Source: Bacillota bacterium (GTDB lineage Bacteria > Bacillota > Clostridia > Christensenellales > Aristaeellaceae). Taken from it: a DNA stretch of 40,617 bases. Where the stretch lies: assembly GCA_029548395.1 (NCBI GenBank), contig JAKPNM010000123.1, forward strand, positions 1 to 40,617, read 5' to 3'. Positions 1 through 7,392 of this stretch are shown in pieces; position 1 is the stretch's first letter, and each line of letters begins with the position of its first letter. A program made the translations under genes and the position numbers. Under the pieces are notes generated by a model. It ran no database searches. It was not told the origin of the DNA and was given only the letters and a program-made list of their open reading frames with translations.

Positions 1-84
1 CATTCGCTTGCACAGACATTCCATGATCTCGATCCGATCCTCTAATGTCAGGTGCTTGTGTTTCCTGTCGCAGTTTTTCATCAT
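1..84 (-). CDS. IS30-family transposase, N-terminal fragment cut by window edge
   Basis: Reading the reverse strand from 84 gives 28 codons that begin MMKNCDRKHKHLTLEDR and continue to the window edge. The string KHLTLEDRIEIMECL resembles the N-terminal helix-turn-helix of IS30-family transposases, which recognises the element ends. A strong AAGGAGG lies just upstream of the tandem ATG codons (84 and 81). Only the first few percent of the protein is present, so the catalytic DDE core cannot be judged. The element lies directly upstream of the ribosomal protein operon, which it reads away from. The family call rests on one short motif. Confidence 0.6.
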   Translation of the reverse strand, partial: MMKNCDRKHKHLTLEDRIEIMECLCKRM

Positions 85-124
85 CCGGGCCTCCTTCGTC
101 CCGGACAAAATACTATCGCTTTTA

Positions 125-170
125 TTCCCAGACTAACTTCCGCCACTTTTCTCTTCCCAGACTAACTTCC
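125..170. repeat. Two 17-bp direct repeats in the IS30 end region
   Basis: The identical 17-mer TTCCCAGACTAACTTCC occurs at 125-141 and 154-170, 29 bp apart start to start. It lies between the transposase start and the rplM promoter, so it is probably subterminal sequence of the IS30-like element, perhaps a transposase binding site. No function is shown. Confidence 0.6.
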
Positions 171-221
171 ACTTCTTATCGCCACTGTGGAACTTACTTT
201 GGGAATTCACTCGATACGTCG

Positions 222-241
222 ATATTCGATATTTCGAATAT
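222..241. repeat. 8-bp perfect inverted repeat near the IS/chromosome boundary
   Basis: ATATTCGA (222-229) is followed by a 4-base spacer and its exact complement TCGAATAT (234-241). It lies 7 bp before the rplM -35 box. It could be the palindromic kind of target that IS30 elements prefer, the element end, or an operator for the rplM promoter. The sequence alone does not decide between these. Confidence 0.5.
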
Positions 242-248
242 TGCGGAC

Positions 249-278
249 TTGACAAAGTATATACATCTTTAATAAGAT
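249..278 (+). promoter_or_regulatory. Sigma-A promoter of rplM-rpsI
   Basis: A perfect TTGACA (249-254) is followed after 18 bp by TAAGAT (273-278), with an alternative TAATAA at 270-275. It is the only strong promoter upstream of rplM and would give an untranslated leader of roughly 110 nt. The IS30-like element ends very close to its upstream side. Confidence 0.6.
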
Positions 279-288
279 AATCATTGCG

Positions 289-319
289 TCAATAGGCTCA
301 TTAGCCCCGGGACTATTGA
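289..319 (+). promoter_or_regulatory. Hairpin in rplM leader, probable L13-type autoregulatory leader
   Basis: TCAATA (289-294) plus GGCT (295-298) pair with AGCC (303-306) and TATTGA (314-319), leaving loop CATT and a one-sided bulge at 307-313. Position and shape (bulged hairpin between promoter and rplM) fit the ribosomal protein L13 leader known in Bacillota, where L13 represses its own operon. The match to the published consensus was made by eye only. Confidence 0.45.
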
Positions 320-392
320 ACTACAGGCACGGCTTGCGACCATCAGGCCAGCCACCAACCAAGTTCTCAAATGGATCAAGGAGGAGTTTTGC

Positions 393-827
393 TTGAATAC
401 CTATATGGCGAATGCGCAAACCGTTGAACGCAAATGGTATGTCGTTGACGCGGATGGCATGGTGCTGGGGCGTCTTGCCAGCCAGGTAGCCAATATCCTG
501 CGCGGCAAACACAAACCTACATGGACCCCGCATGTGGATACTGGCGATTATGTGATTATCATCAATTCTGACAAAGTGGTGCTGACAGGCAAAAAACTGG
601 ATCAAAAAATTTATTATCATCACAGCGGCTATGTCGGCGGCTTGAAGAAAACCAAGTACCGCGACCTGATGGCCAAAAAATCCGATTTCGCAGTCAAGCA
701 TGCTGTCAAAGGCATGCTGCCCAAAGGACCGCTTGGCCGAGCCATGTTGAAAAAGCTGTACATTTATACCGGAAATGAGCACTTGCAACAGGCGCAGCAG
801 CCTGAAACGCTGGTTCTTGAACGCTAA
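393..827 (+). CDS. rplM: 50S ribosomal protein L13
   Basis: L13 is an early-assembly protein of the large ribosomal subunit. The 144-residue product has the family's usual length and N-terminus ([20 protein letters not shown], then GMVLGRLAS) and the conserved [12 protein letters not shown] and [14 protein letters not shown] segments. The start is taken as TTG at 393 because AAGGAGGA at 378-385 lies 7 nt before it. The first ATG (405) would be too far away, and L13 proteins normally carry the extra MNTY-like residues. It is followed 16 nt later by rpsI, the standard rplM-rpsI operon. A leader hairpin upstream suggests autoregulation by L13. Confidence 0.97.
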   Translation: MNTYMANAQTVERKWYVVDADGMVLGRLASQVANILRGKHKPTWTPHVDTGDYVIIINSDKVVLTGKKLDQKIYYHHSGYVGGLKKTKYRDLMAKKSDFAVKHAVKGMLPKGPLGRAMLKKLYIYTGNEHLQQAQQPETLVLER

Positions 828-843
828 GAGGGAGTGAACGAAC

Positions 844-1227
844 ATGGCAGATATTAATGCAGTAGGCCGCCGTAAGAAAGCTGTTGCGCGCGTCCGTCTC
901 GTCCCCGGCAAGGGAGACATCATCATCAACAAACGTGAACTGGATGACTATTTTGGTCTGGAAACGCTGAAGATGACTGTCCGCCAGCCTTTGGTGCTGG
1001 TAAATGTGACTGGTTTTGATGTGTTGGTCAATGTTGTCGGCGGCGGTTTGACTGGTCAGGCCGGTGCCATCCGTCACGGCATCAGCCGTGCGCTGTGCAA
1101 AGCGAACCCTGAATTGCGGGGAGAGCTGAAAAAGGCCGGGTTCCTCACCCGCGATCCGCGGATGAAGGAACGTAAAAAGTATGGTCTCAAGGGTGCACGT
1201 CGCGCTCCGCAGTTCTCCAAGCGCTAA
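844..1227 (+). CDS. rpsI: 30S ribosomal protein S9
   Basis: S9 is a small-subunit protein whose C-terminal tail reaches the P-site tRNA. The 127-residue product shows the family hallmarks: [14 protein letters not shown] near the N-terminus, [19 protein letters not shown] in the middle, and the basic tail ending in FSKR, which contacts tRNA. Start ATG 844 has GAGGGAG 8-14 nt upstream. It is the second and last gene of the rplM operon, closed by the terminator at 1250-1286. Its 3' neighbour is dnaA in convergent orientation. Confidence 0.97.
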   Translation: MADINAVGRRKKAVARVRLVPGKGDIIINKRELDDYFGLETLKMTVRQPLVLVNVTGFDVLVNVVGGGLTGQAGAIRHGISRALCKANPELRGELKKAGFLTRDPRMKERKKYGLKGARRAPQFSKR

Positions 1228-1249
1228 ACATCAACGCATTCTTTTTTGC

Positions 1250-1286
1250 AAAATCCCACACCTCAATCAAGGTGCGGGATTTTATC
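1250..1286 (+). terminator. Rho-independent terminator after rpsI
   Basis: A 14-position stem (1250-1263 with 1270-1283) has one A-C mismatch and a 6-base loop. The outer four A-T pairs give a U-rich tail on the + strand and a T-rich tract on the - strand, so it may also stop transcripts coming from dnaA. Confidence 0.85.
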
Positions 1287-1319
1287 TTGCCTGTTATTGC
1301 TTATACTGATGTAAAGCTT

Positions 1320-1444
1320 GTTTGCATCCAAAGCGGCGAGGGATTTTGTTGGCCTGCAAGGTAAGGAAACCGAAGGCGTAGCCTGAGCTACATTGAGGTT
1401 GACTGACACAGCGGGGCAACAAAAGGCTCGGCGCAACGATGCAA
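1320..1444. repeat. Nested palindromic intergenic element (about 123 bp)
   Basis: Three concentric perfect inverted repeats share one centre: TTGCATC (1322-1328) with GATGCAA (1438-1444), TTTTGTTG (1344-1351) with CAACAAAA (1417-1424), and GTAGC (1378-1382) with GCTAC (1387-1391). It contains no plausible reading frame. Its position between convergent genes and its fold are typical of dispersed palindromic repeats or small non-autonomous elements. It could alternatively be a structured 3' RNA of dnaA. No second copy was seen in this window. Confidence 0.5.
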
Positions 1445-1462
1445 TAAAAATTGGAATCGGTA

Positions 1463-2779
1463 TTAGCGGCGCAAAAGCTGTTTGCTCAGGTCTGCTACTG
1501 CAGCTTTGATCGGCGGCGCTGTCTGGATCAAACTTTCTATCTTAGCGCAGCCATGCAGCACAGTTGAATGGTCGCGTCCACCAAGCATGTCGCCGATTTT
1601 GGGCAGGCTGGTGTCTGTGAGCAGACGCGACAGATACATGATCATCTGACGAGGCACGGTAATGTTGCGGCTGCGGCGCGGTCCAACTAAATCCTCCACG
1701 GTAACGCTATAGTATGCGGATACCGCATTCAAAACATCTTCGCAGGTAACGCTTCGGGGCTGATGCTCGGAGATAATCTCCTTCAGAGCCTCCTGCGCCA
1801 GCTCAAGGCTTATCTCCTTGCCTGAAAGGTTTGAGTAGGCTGACAGGCGTGTCAGACTGCCCTCAAGTTCACGGATATTGCTGTCCACATTTTGTGCGAT
1901 CATTTGGATCACATCCTCTTGGACATCAATCCCTTCTTCGCGCGCCTTGGAGCGCAGAATGGCGCAGCGGGTATCCAAATCCGGTCGCTGGATGTCTGCA
2001 ATAAGCCCGGACAAAAAACGGCTGCGCAAACGCTCCTCCAGGTGAGCGATTTCCTTGGGTGGCCGGTCAGACGAAATCACAATTTGCTTGCCGGCATTGA
2101 ACAGCGCATTAAAGGTGTGAAAGAATTCCTCCTGTGTTGAATCTCGCCCGGCGATAAATTGGATATCATCGATGAGCAAGACATCCACACTGCGGTATTT
2201 CTCGCGAAACTGGATGTTACGGTTGGTTTGAATAGCGGTAACCAACTCGATGGTAAAGGTTTCGCTGGTGACATACTCCAATCGTGTTTCCGGGCGCTGC
2301 TGCAAAATGTAATGCCCAATCGCATGCATTAAGTGGGTTTTCCCCAATCCGACACCGCCATACAGAAAAAGCGGATTGTAGGCGTCGGCAGGTGCCTCGG
2401 CGACTGCCAAAGAAGCTGCATGCGCAAAGCGATTGCCGGAACCAACTACAAAAGACTCAAAGGTGTAACGGCTGTTCAAATTGGACGATGGTTTGTGCGG
2501 TACTGCATTGCCGTTTTTATAGTCAATCGCCTGCTTTGGGGTCAGGATGCTCGTCTGCAGTTCTCTGCCACTGGCTTCATTGATTGCTGAGGAAATCAGA
2601 GACGAGTAGCGTGATACCACGAACTGATGATAGAAATCGGTCTCAGCCTTGATATAGTACTGGTTTCCATTAAGATCCAATGGACGCAGCGCGCGTTCAA
2701 TCCATGTGGAATATGTCACGTCGGACATTTTCGCGTGCATGAGTTGACAAGCTTTGTTCCAGATTGTCTGGTAATCCAA
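1463..2779 (-). CDS. dnaA: Chromosomal replication initiator DnaA
   Basis: DnaA is an AAA+ ATPase that binds DnaA boxes and opens the origin. The 438-residue protein has domain I (about 1-80), a short linker (about 80-108), the AAA+ core with Walker A GGVGLGKTH (141-149) and Walker B LLIDD (201-205), sensor segment ISSDRPPKE, and the C-terminal DNA-binding domain with the signature GGRDHSTVLHGC near 398-409. The start is TTG 2779, with AGGAG 8 nt upstream. Two perfect DnaA boxes lie upstream of its promoter, so it is probably autoregulated. Its usual partner dnaN is absent; the flanking genes are rpsI and an MFS transporter. Confidence 0.97.
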   Translation of the reverse strand: MDYQTIWNKACQLMHAKMSDVTYSTWIERALRPLDLNGNQYYIKAETDFYHQFVVSRYSSLISSAINEASGRELQTSILTPKQAIDYKNGNAVPHKPSSNLNSRYTFESFVVGSGNRFAHAASLAVAEAPADAYNPLFLYGGVGLGKTHLMHAIGHYILQQRPETRLEYVTSETFTIELVTAIQTNRNIQFREKYRSVDVLLIDDIQFIAGRDSTQEEFFHTFNALFNAGKQIVISSDRPPKEIAHLEERLRSRFLSGLIADIQRPDLDTRCAILRSKAREEGIDVQEDVIQMIAQNVDSNIRELEGSLTRLSAYSNLSGKEISLELAQEALKEIISEHQPRSVTCEDVLNAVSAYYSVTVEDLVGPRRSRNITVPRQMIMYLSRLLTDTSLPKIGDMLGGRDHSTVLHGCAKIESLIQTAPPIKAAVADLSKQLLRR

Positions 2780-2812
2780 ATCGATTTCTCCTAGTGTTCA
2801 TGGTATGCAGGA

Positions 2813-2842
2813 TATATACAATCCACGAGGCAAAAAAAACAA
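2813..2842 (-). promoter_or_regulatory. Probable dnaA promoter
   Basis: On the reverse strand TTGTTT (2842-2837) and TATATA (2818-2813) are separated by 18 bp and lie about 35 bp before the dnaA start. The two DnaA boxes begin 29 bp further upstream, a spacing that fits repression or activation by DnaA itself. Confidence 0.5.
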
Positions 2843-2870
2843 GCTGAGCCTGTCTGCTTTTAAAGCCGCT

Positions 2871-2893
2871 TGTGGATAATCACCTGTGGATAA
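2871..2893 (-). promoter_or_regulatory. Two perfect DnaA boxes; candidate oriC or dnaA operator
   Basis: The consensus TTATCCACA is present twice on the reverse strand, at 2871-2879 and 2885-2893, same orientation, 14 bp apart centre to centre. A one-mismatch box (TGTTGATAA on +) lies at 2988-2996. AT-rich stretches at 2950-2975 and 3085-3160 could serve as unwinding regions. Two close boxes are enough for DnaA autoregulation; whether this is the origin cannot be decided here. Confidence 0.65.
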
Positions 2894-3241
2894 ACCAAGC
2901 GGTCCGATCGCCACATGTGTATGTTACCATGAAAAATGCTTGGAATCAAACAGTAAATACTGGTGTTTTAATGCATGAATGCCTGCCTGTTGATAAGTGA
3001 TTCCCCCATCCCTTGTGGTCGGAGATAAACGCATGCCCAAGACATGGTCTTTGTCTGTATAGGTTATACGAATATGGACGTATAATCCGGATAATATTTC
3101 TTTTTAAAGACTATTGTTAAGGATAGATAACAATTTATTATGATTTATTATGAACGTGAAATTGTTTGTGCTTCATGGTATCTTTTTAAGACGCTTGCAG
3201 ATATAATGAACGGCAAGGATTACAACTCACGGGAGGAAACT
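2894..3241. other. Intergenic region between dnaA and MFS gene, divergent
   Basis: Apart from the DnaA boxes and the weak box at 2988-2996, this region holds AT-rich sequence with possible -10 elements (TATAAT near 3081 and GATAAT near 3090) for the MFS gene. No credible gene was found; the in-frame extension of the MFS gene back to 3140 lacks a ribosome binding site. Confidence 0.4.
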
Positions 3242-4822
3242 ATGACAGAACTGTCAGGCAGGCGGTTTACTAAAGAAGAGCGCAGCTGGATCATGTACGA
3301 CTGGGCTAACTCAATTTATGCGACCAACATCATGGCTGCCATCTTTCCAACCATTTTTGTTGCCTTTGCCGGCGACCAGGGAGACCTGTGGTGGGGATAT
3401 GGCACAAGCTTCGCCACCTTGATTATCGCCATCCTCGCCCCTTTGCTGGGTTCCATTGCGGACTACCAGGGCATGAAAAAGAAAATGTTTACCGCGTTCA
3501 TGTTGTTGGGTGTCATCGCCACAGCATTGATTGCGTTGACCAATGACTGGCGCTTCATGCTGGTGGCGTATGTTGTTTCAAAAATCGGCTTTTCAGGATC
3601 AAACTTGTTTTATGACGGTTTTTTGACGGATGTGACCACTAACGAGCGCATGGACAAGGTTTCTTCCTGGGGCTATGCAATGGGGTACATTGGCGGAAGC
3701 ACCATCCCCTTTGTGATTTCTATTGCCGTGTTGCTTGCGCTGGGTTATTCCAGCCCCATCGCTCAAAAGTTTTCGATTCTGATCACCTCGGTATGGTGGC
3801 TGGTGTTCTCCATCCCCTTCCTGAAGAATGTGGAGCAGAAACATTATATCGAACGCCCGGAAAAAATATCCTTCCGCCATGCCTTTGACAATGTGTTGAA
3901 GACTGCCGGTGATATCGTCAAGTCCCGCGGAATGCTGCTGTTTATCCTTGCCTACTTCTTTTACATTGACGGCGTTGGAACCGTCATCAGCATCTCAACG
4001 GCATATGGTGCGGCGCTGGGGCTGGGGGCAACCGGGATGATTCTGGCACTGCTGGTCACACAGATTGTGGCAATGCCCTGCTCCATTCTTTTTGCATGGC
4101 TGGCGCGCAGGATATCCACCCGCAAGGCGCTGCTGTTGGCCATCGCGGTATACATGTTTATCTGTTTGGTTGGCTTTTATATGGGTTTCAGCCTGGAGCC
4201 CCACCAGGACGCCTATAACGAAGCCTATGCGCAGGAACAATCGGTTATTCAAGAGAGCTATGATGGTTATGCCTTCGAAGATTCCAAGGCTGCACATACC
4301 TTCCTCGACAACTTGCTGACCTCAGCCAAACGCAACCTGACTGCTCAAAAAAACCCGATCGGTGATTTGTCTATAGATGAGAATGCTTTCTCCCCTGCGG
4401 ACTTGACGTTGATAAAGCAGGCGAGTGAGGACATTAATACACGCCTTTTGACCTTCAATGAAAAGCAGCATTCGATTATCTCCCGGTATCGGGGTGCAAT
4501 CAATTTTTCCACCATCCTTTTCTGGTGCATGGCAGTGCTGGTGGGGACTGTACAGGGCGGAATTCAAGCGGTCAGCCGCAGTTACTTTGGCAAATTGGTG
4601 CCTAAAAAGCGTTCAAACGAGTATTTTGGATTCTTTGATATCTTTGGAAAGTTTGCGACTGTAGTCGGCCCGTTCCTGTACGCCCTGATCGGTGGCCTGA
4701 CCGGAAGATCCTCCTTTGGTGCCTTGTGCCTGATGCTGCTGTTCCTGGCAGGCTTTGTCATCCTGATTGCCGCCCGGAAACCGCTTGATGACTTGGAGGC
4801 ACAGCGCGCGGTTCAAGATTAA
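3242..4822 (+). CDS. MFS transporter of the UMF1/Atg22-like family
   Basis: A polytopic membrane protein of 526 residues with about 12 predicted membrane segments. The N-terminal SWIMYDWANSIYATNI is the family signature of UMF1 (Atg22-like) transporters, which in other organisms export amino acids or unknown solutes. Start ATG 3242 has GGGAGGA 6 nt upstream. A hydrophilic loop of about 100 residues (315-412), rich in charged and Gln/Asn residues, interrupts the second half and is longer than in typical bacterial members. The gene stands alone, divergent from dnaA. The substrate cannot be inferred. Confidence 0.85.
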   Translation: MTELSGRRFTKEERSWIMYDWANSIYATNIMAAIFPTIFVAFAGDQGDLWWGYGTSFATLIIAILAPLLGSIADYQGMKKKMFTAFMLLGVIATALIALTNDWRFMLVAYVVSKIGFSGSNLFYDGFLTDVTTNERMDKVSSWGYAMGYIGGSTIPFVISIAVLLALGYSSPIAQKFSILITSVWWLVFSIPFLKNVEQKHYIERPEKISFRHAFDNVLKTAGDIVKSRGMLLFILAYFFYIDGVGTVISISTAYGAALGLGATGMILALLVTQIVAMPCSILFAWLARRISTRKALLLAIAVYMFICLVGFYMGFSLEPHQDAYNEAYAQEQSVIQESYDGYAFEDSKAAHTFLDNLLTSAKRNLTAQKNPIGDLSIDENAFSPADLTLIKQASEDINTRLLTFNEKQHSIISRYRGAINFSTILFWCMAVLVGTVQGGIQAVSRSYFGKLVPKKRSNEYFGFFDIFGKFATVVGPFLYALIGGLTGRSSFGALCLMLLFLAGFVILIAARKPLDDLEAQRAVQD

Positions 4823-4853
4823 GTTTGAAGAGCAAAATAAACAAGGAAATAAT

Positions 4854-4893
4854 ACAAGCCGGAAAGCTCTGCCCTGCTCCCGGCTTGTTTATG
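4854..4893. terminator. Bidirectional stem-loop between convergent genes
   Basis: ACAAGCCGG (4854-4862) pairs perfectly with CCGGCTTGT (4880-4888) around a 17-base loop. T-rich sequence follows on both strands, so it can end the MFS transcript and the reverse-strand GGGtGRT operon. Confidence 0.6.
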
Positions 4894-4913
4894 AATTGCG
4901 TGATATTATCTGA

Positions 4914-5927
4914 TTATTTCCCGGCTTTACGGGCTGCTGCTTCCTCAATGGCCACAGCGACAGCAACAGTCGCGCCTACCATGGGGTTGTTGCCCATACC
5001 AATCAAGCCCATCATCTCGACATGCGCGGGTACGGAGGACGACCCGGCAAACTGGGCGTCAGAATGCATGCGGCCCATGGTATCGGTCAAGCCATAGGAT
5101 GCAGGACCGGCTGCCATATTGTCCGGGTGCAGGGTACGCCCGGTACCGCCGCCAGAAGCGACAGAAAAATATTGCTTGCCGTGTTCATTGGCCCATTTTT
5201 TATAGGTGCCGGCCACCGGATGCTGAAAGCGGGTGGGGTTGGTTGAGTTGCCAGTGATGGACACGTCCACCTTCTCATGGCGCATAATGGCCACGCCCTC
5301 AGAAACGTCATCGCTGCCATAGCATTTGACCTTGGCCTTTTCCCCCTTGGAGAAGGCATGCTCGGAAACAATGTTCAGGTTGCCGGTCTGATAGTCATAC
5401 TGAGTTCTTACATAGGTAAAGCCGTTGATGCGGCTGATGATGTAAGCAGCGTCCTTCCCCAGGCCATTGAGAATGACGCGCAAGGGCGTCTTGCGCACCT
5501 TGTTGGCAGTGCGCGCAATGCCAATGGCGCCCTCGGCTGCAGCAAAGGACTCATGTCCTGCAAGGAAAGCAAAGCATTGGGTTTCTTCGCGCAAAAGCAT
5601 CGCCCCAAGGTTGCCATGGCCATGCCCTACATCGCGCTGGTCGGCGACTGAACCGGGGATGCAGAAAGCCTGCAAACCATCTCCAATGGCATGGGCCGCC
5701 TCGGCAGCGTTGGTGATACCGCGCTTGACTGCCAGCCCCGCCCCAAGGGTATAAGCCCAGACAGCATTCTCAAAGGCAATGGGTTGGATGCTGTGCACGA
5801 TGGCACGCACATCAATGCCGCGGGACAGCAGCAACTCATTTACTTCTTCCAGAGAGGAAAATCCATTCTCCAAAAGCACCTGTGCGATTTGTTTTTCGCG
5901 GCGCTCATATCCTTCAAACTGTGGCAT
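4914..5927 (-). CDS. GGGtGRT protein
   Basis: A 337-residue protein carrying the motif that names its family, GGGTGRTLHPDNMAAG (about residues 264-279), followed by GLTDTMGRMHSDAQFAG and a Gly/Ala-rich tail (GLIGMGNNPMVGATVAVAVA). No signal peptide or membrane segment is evident, so it is probably cytosolic. The biochemical role of the family is not established. It typically sits next to a NifU-like scaffold gene, as here: it begins 14 nt after that gene ends, with its own GAAGGAGGA. This suggests a role tied to Fe-S cluster handling, which is inference from context. Confidence 0.88.
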   Translation of the reverse strand: MPQFEGYERREKQIAQVLLENGFSSLEEVNELLLSRGIDVRAIVHSIQPIAFENAVWAYTLGAGLAVKRGITNAAEAAHAIGDGLQAFCIPGSVADQRDVGHGHGNLGAMLLREETQCFAFLAGHESFAAAEGAIGIARTANKVRKTPLRVILNGLGKDAAYIISRINGFTYVRTQYDYQTGNLNIVSEHAFSKGEKAKVKCYGSDDVSEGVAIMRHEKVDVSITGNSTNPTRFQHPVAGTYKKWANEHGKQYFSVASGGGTGRTLHPDNMAAGPASYGLTDTMGRMHSDAQFAGSSSVPAHVEMMGLIGMGNNPMVGATVAVAVAIEEAAARKAGK

Positions 5928-5941
5928 CTGCTTCCTCCTTC

Positions 5942-6634
5942 TTATTGATGACGAGGGTCGATATAGCTCTTGGCGTCTTCATAACGGCCATAGGTGCCCA
6001 GGTTCTTTTCATAAGCTTCCTTAGGATCCACACCTTTTTTGATGGCTTCCATCATCTTGCCCAAATGGCAGAACTGGTAGCCGCAGATCTCGTCATTATC
6101 GTCCAGCGCCAGTTTTGTTACATAGCCCTCTGTCATCTCCAGATAACGCGGTCCTTTAAGCAGGGAACCATACATCGTCGCGATCTGGCTGCGCAGGCCC
6201 TTGCCCAAGTCCTCCATGCCGGCGCCCACCGGCAAACCACCCTCGGAAAAAGCGCTTTGCGTGCGGCCATAGGCAATCTGCAGGAACAGCTCCCGCATTG
6301 CAGTGTTGATGGCATCACAAACCAGGTCGGTATTCAGGGCTTCAAGCACTGTCTTGCCTGGCAGGATTTCGCTGGCCATGGCAGCAGAATGGGTCATGCC
6401 TGAGCAGCCGAGGCATTCCACCAGGGCTTCCTGAATGATGCCTTCCTTGACGTTTAGCGTCAGCTTGCATGCGCCCTGCTGGGGTGCACACCAGCCCACA
6501 CCATGGGTCAAACCGCTGATGTCTTTGATCTCGCGCGATTGCACCCACTTTCCCTCTTGGGGGATGGGTGCCGCGCCATGGACCGGCCCACGTCGTACAC
6601 AGACCATTTCTTCCAGTTCTTTGGAATACTGCAT
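5942..6634 (-). CDS. NifU/IscU-like iron-sulfur scaffold protein
   Basis: The 230-residue protein contains a NifU N-terminal-like domain with cysteines in GWCAPQQGACKL and ECLGCSGMTHSAAMAS (about residues 47-85), in the positions of Fe-S scaffold ligands, then SEILPGKTVLEAL. It is longer than IscU/SufU (about 130-150 residues), with a C-terminal extension that has a further Cys (GYQFCHLGKMMEAIKKG). Start ATG 6634 has AGGAGGG upstream. It is the first gene of a two-gene operon with the GGGtGRT protein. Probable role: building or carrying a cluster for a specific client. No cysteine desulfurase lies nearby. Confidence 0.85.
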   Translation of the reverse strand: MQYSKELEEMVCVRRGPVHGAAPIPQEGKWVQSREIKDISGLTHGVGWCAPQQGACKLTLNVKEGIIQEALVECLGCSGMTHSAAMASEILPGKTVLEALNTDLVCDAINTAMRELFLQIAYGRTQSAFSEGGLPVGAGMEDLGKGLRSQIATMYGSLLKGPRYLEMTEGYVTKLALDDNDEICGYQFCHLGKMMEAIKKGVDPKEAYEKNLGTYGRYEDAKSYIDPRHQ

Positions 6635-6762
6635 GATAACCCTCCTCTTCTTCCTTGTTAAGGTACTACATATCCTACCACATATTGCGCGAATTTACAC
6701 CCATCCGGGACATTCAGCGCCGAGCGCCAAATAACTGCACAACAAACAATAACAGCAAGCTC

Positions 6763-7392
6763 TTATATCAGCAAACTCATGGCAAGGATGAACTGAGCGG
6801 AATAATACAGTGCGATGCAAGGTCGGTTCCAAGGTTTCTTGTCCGGAAAGACCATCCGCCTGCTGATGATGGTATCAGAAAGAATAAACAGTACCGCGCC
6901 AAGAAAAACTAAGGGCGTTTGCCCCAGGGCACTGGCCACCATCAGGCTGATGATCAGAGAATACAGATACAACGGCAATAACGGGAATGAGACTTTCTTG
7001 CGTGCCCAGAACGCTGCCAGAGTACACAAAATAAACAGAACAATAAATAGCTGCAAAGAGATCGTACCGGGTCTTGCACGCATCCAGAAGGAGGCGATGT
7101 AAAACAGGTGCCCGGCTGCAAAACAGGCCATTCCGGTCAAAAAGTGCAGCTCCAGAAGAACATCAGCCACAGCACATAATACAATGCCAGCCGCCATTAT
7201 CAGGGCGTAGACGTGGCCATTCTGTGTATAGGCATACAAGGCAAGCATAGCTGCAAACAGAGTAGTCAGACCTTTAAAGGCCAACCGCACAGAATGCGCA
7301 TACCAGCCGGTTTCGCAGGCAATCTGATAACTCAATCCCATCATCAGCATCATTACCAGAACTGACAGGGTAAATCCGACTTGATTGCTCAT
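6763..7392 (-). CDS. YhhN-family membrane protein (lysoplasmalogenase-like)
   Basis: A 209-residue protein made almost wholly of hydrophobic segments (about eight). Conserved YhhN/TMEM86 features are visible: CAVADVLLE, CFAAGHLFYIASF, LFILSDTIISRR and a final YYSAQFILAMSLL. Characterised family members cleave the vinyl ether bond of lysoplasmalogens. Plasmalogens occur in many anaerobic Clostridia, so the activity is plausible but unproven. The start codon overlaps the stop of the MATE gene by 4 nt (ATGA), so the two are translationally coupled. Confidence 0.8.
   Translation of the reverse strand: MSNQVGFTLSVLVMMLMMGLSYQIACETGWYAHSVRLAFKGLTTLFAAMLALYAYTQNGHVYALIMAAGIVLCAVADVLLELHFLTGMACFAAGHLFYIASFWMRARPGTISLQLFIVLFILCTLAAFWARKKVSFPLLPLYLYSLIISLMVASALGQTPLVFLGAVLFILSDTIISRRMVFPDKKPWNRPCIALYYSAQFILAMSLLI

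Noticed and set aside
125..170. Possible CRISPR-like direct repeats at the left edge
   Set aside because: Only two copies, a 12-bp spacer, no cas genes; better explained as subterminal IS sequence.
3140..3241. Upstream extension of the MFS protein (34 residues)
   Set aside because: No ribosome binding site, and the extension overlaps promoter-like AT-rich DNA; ATG 3242 has GGGAGGA.
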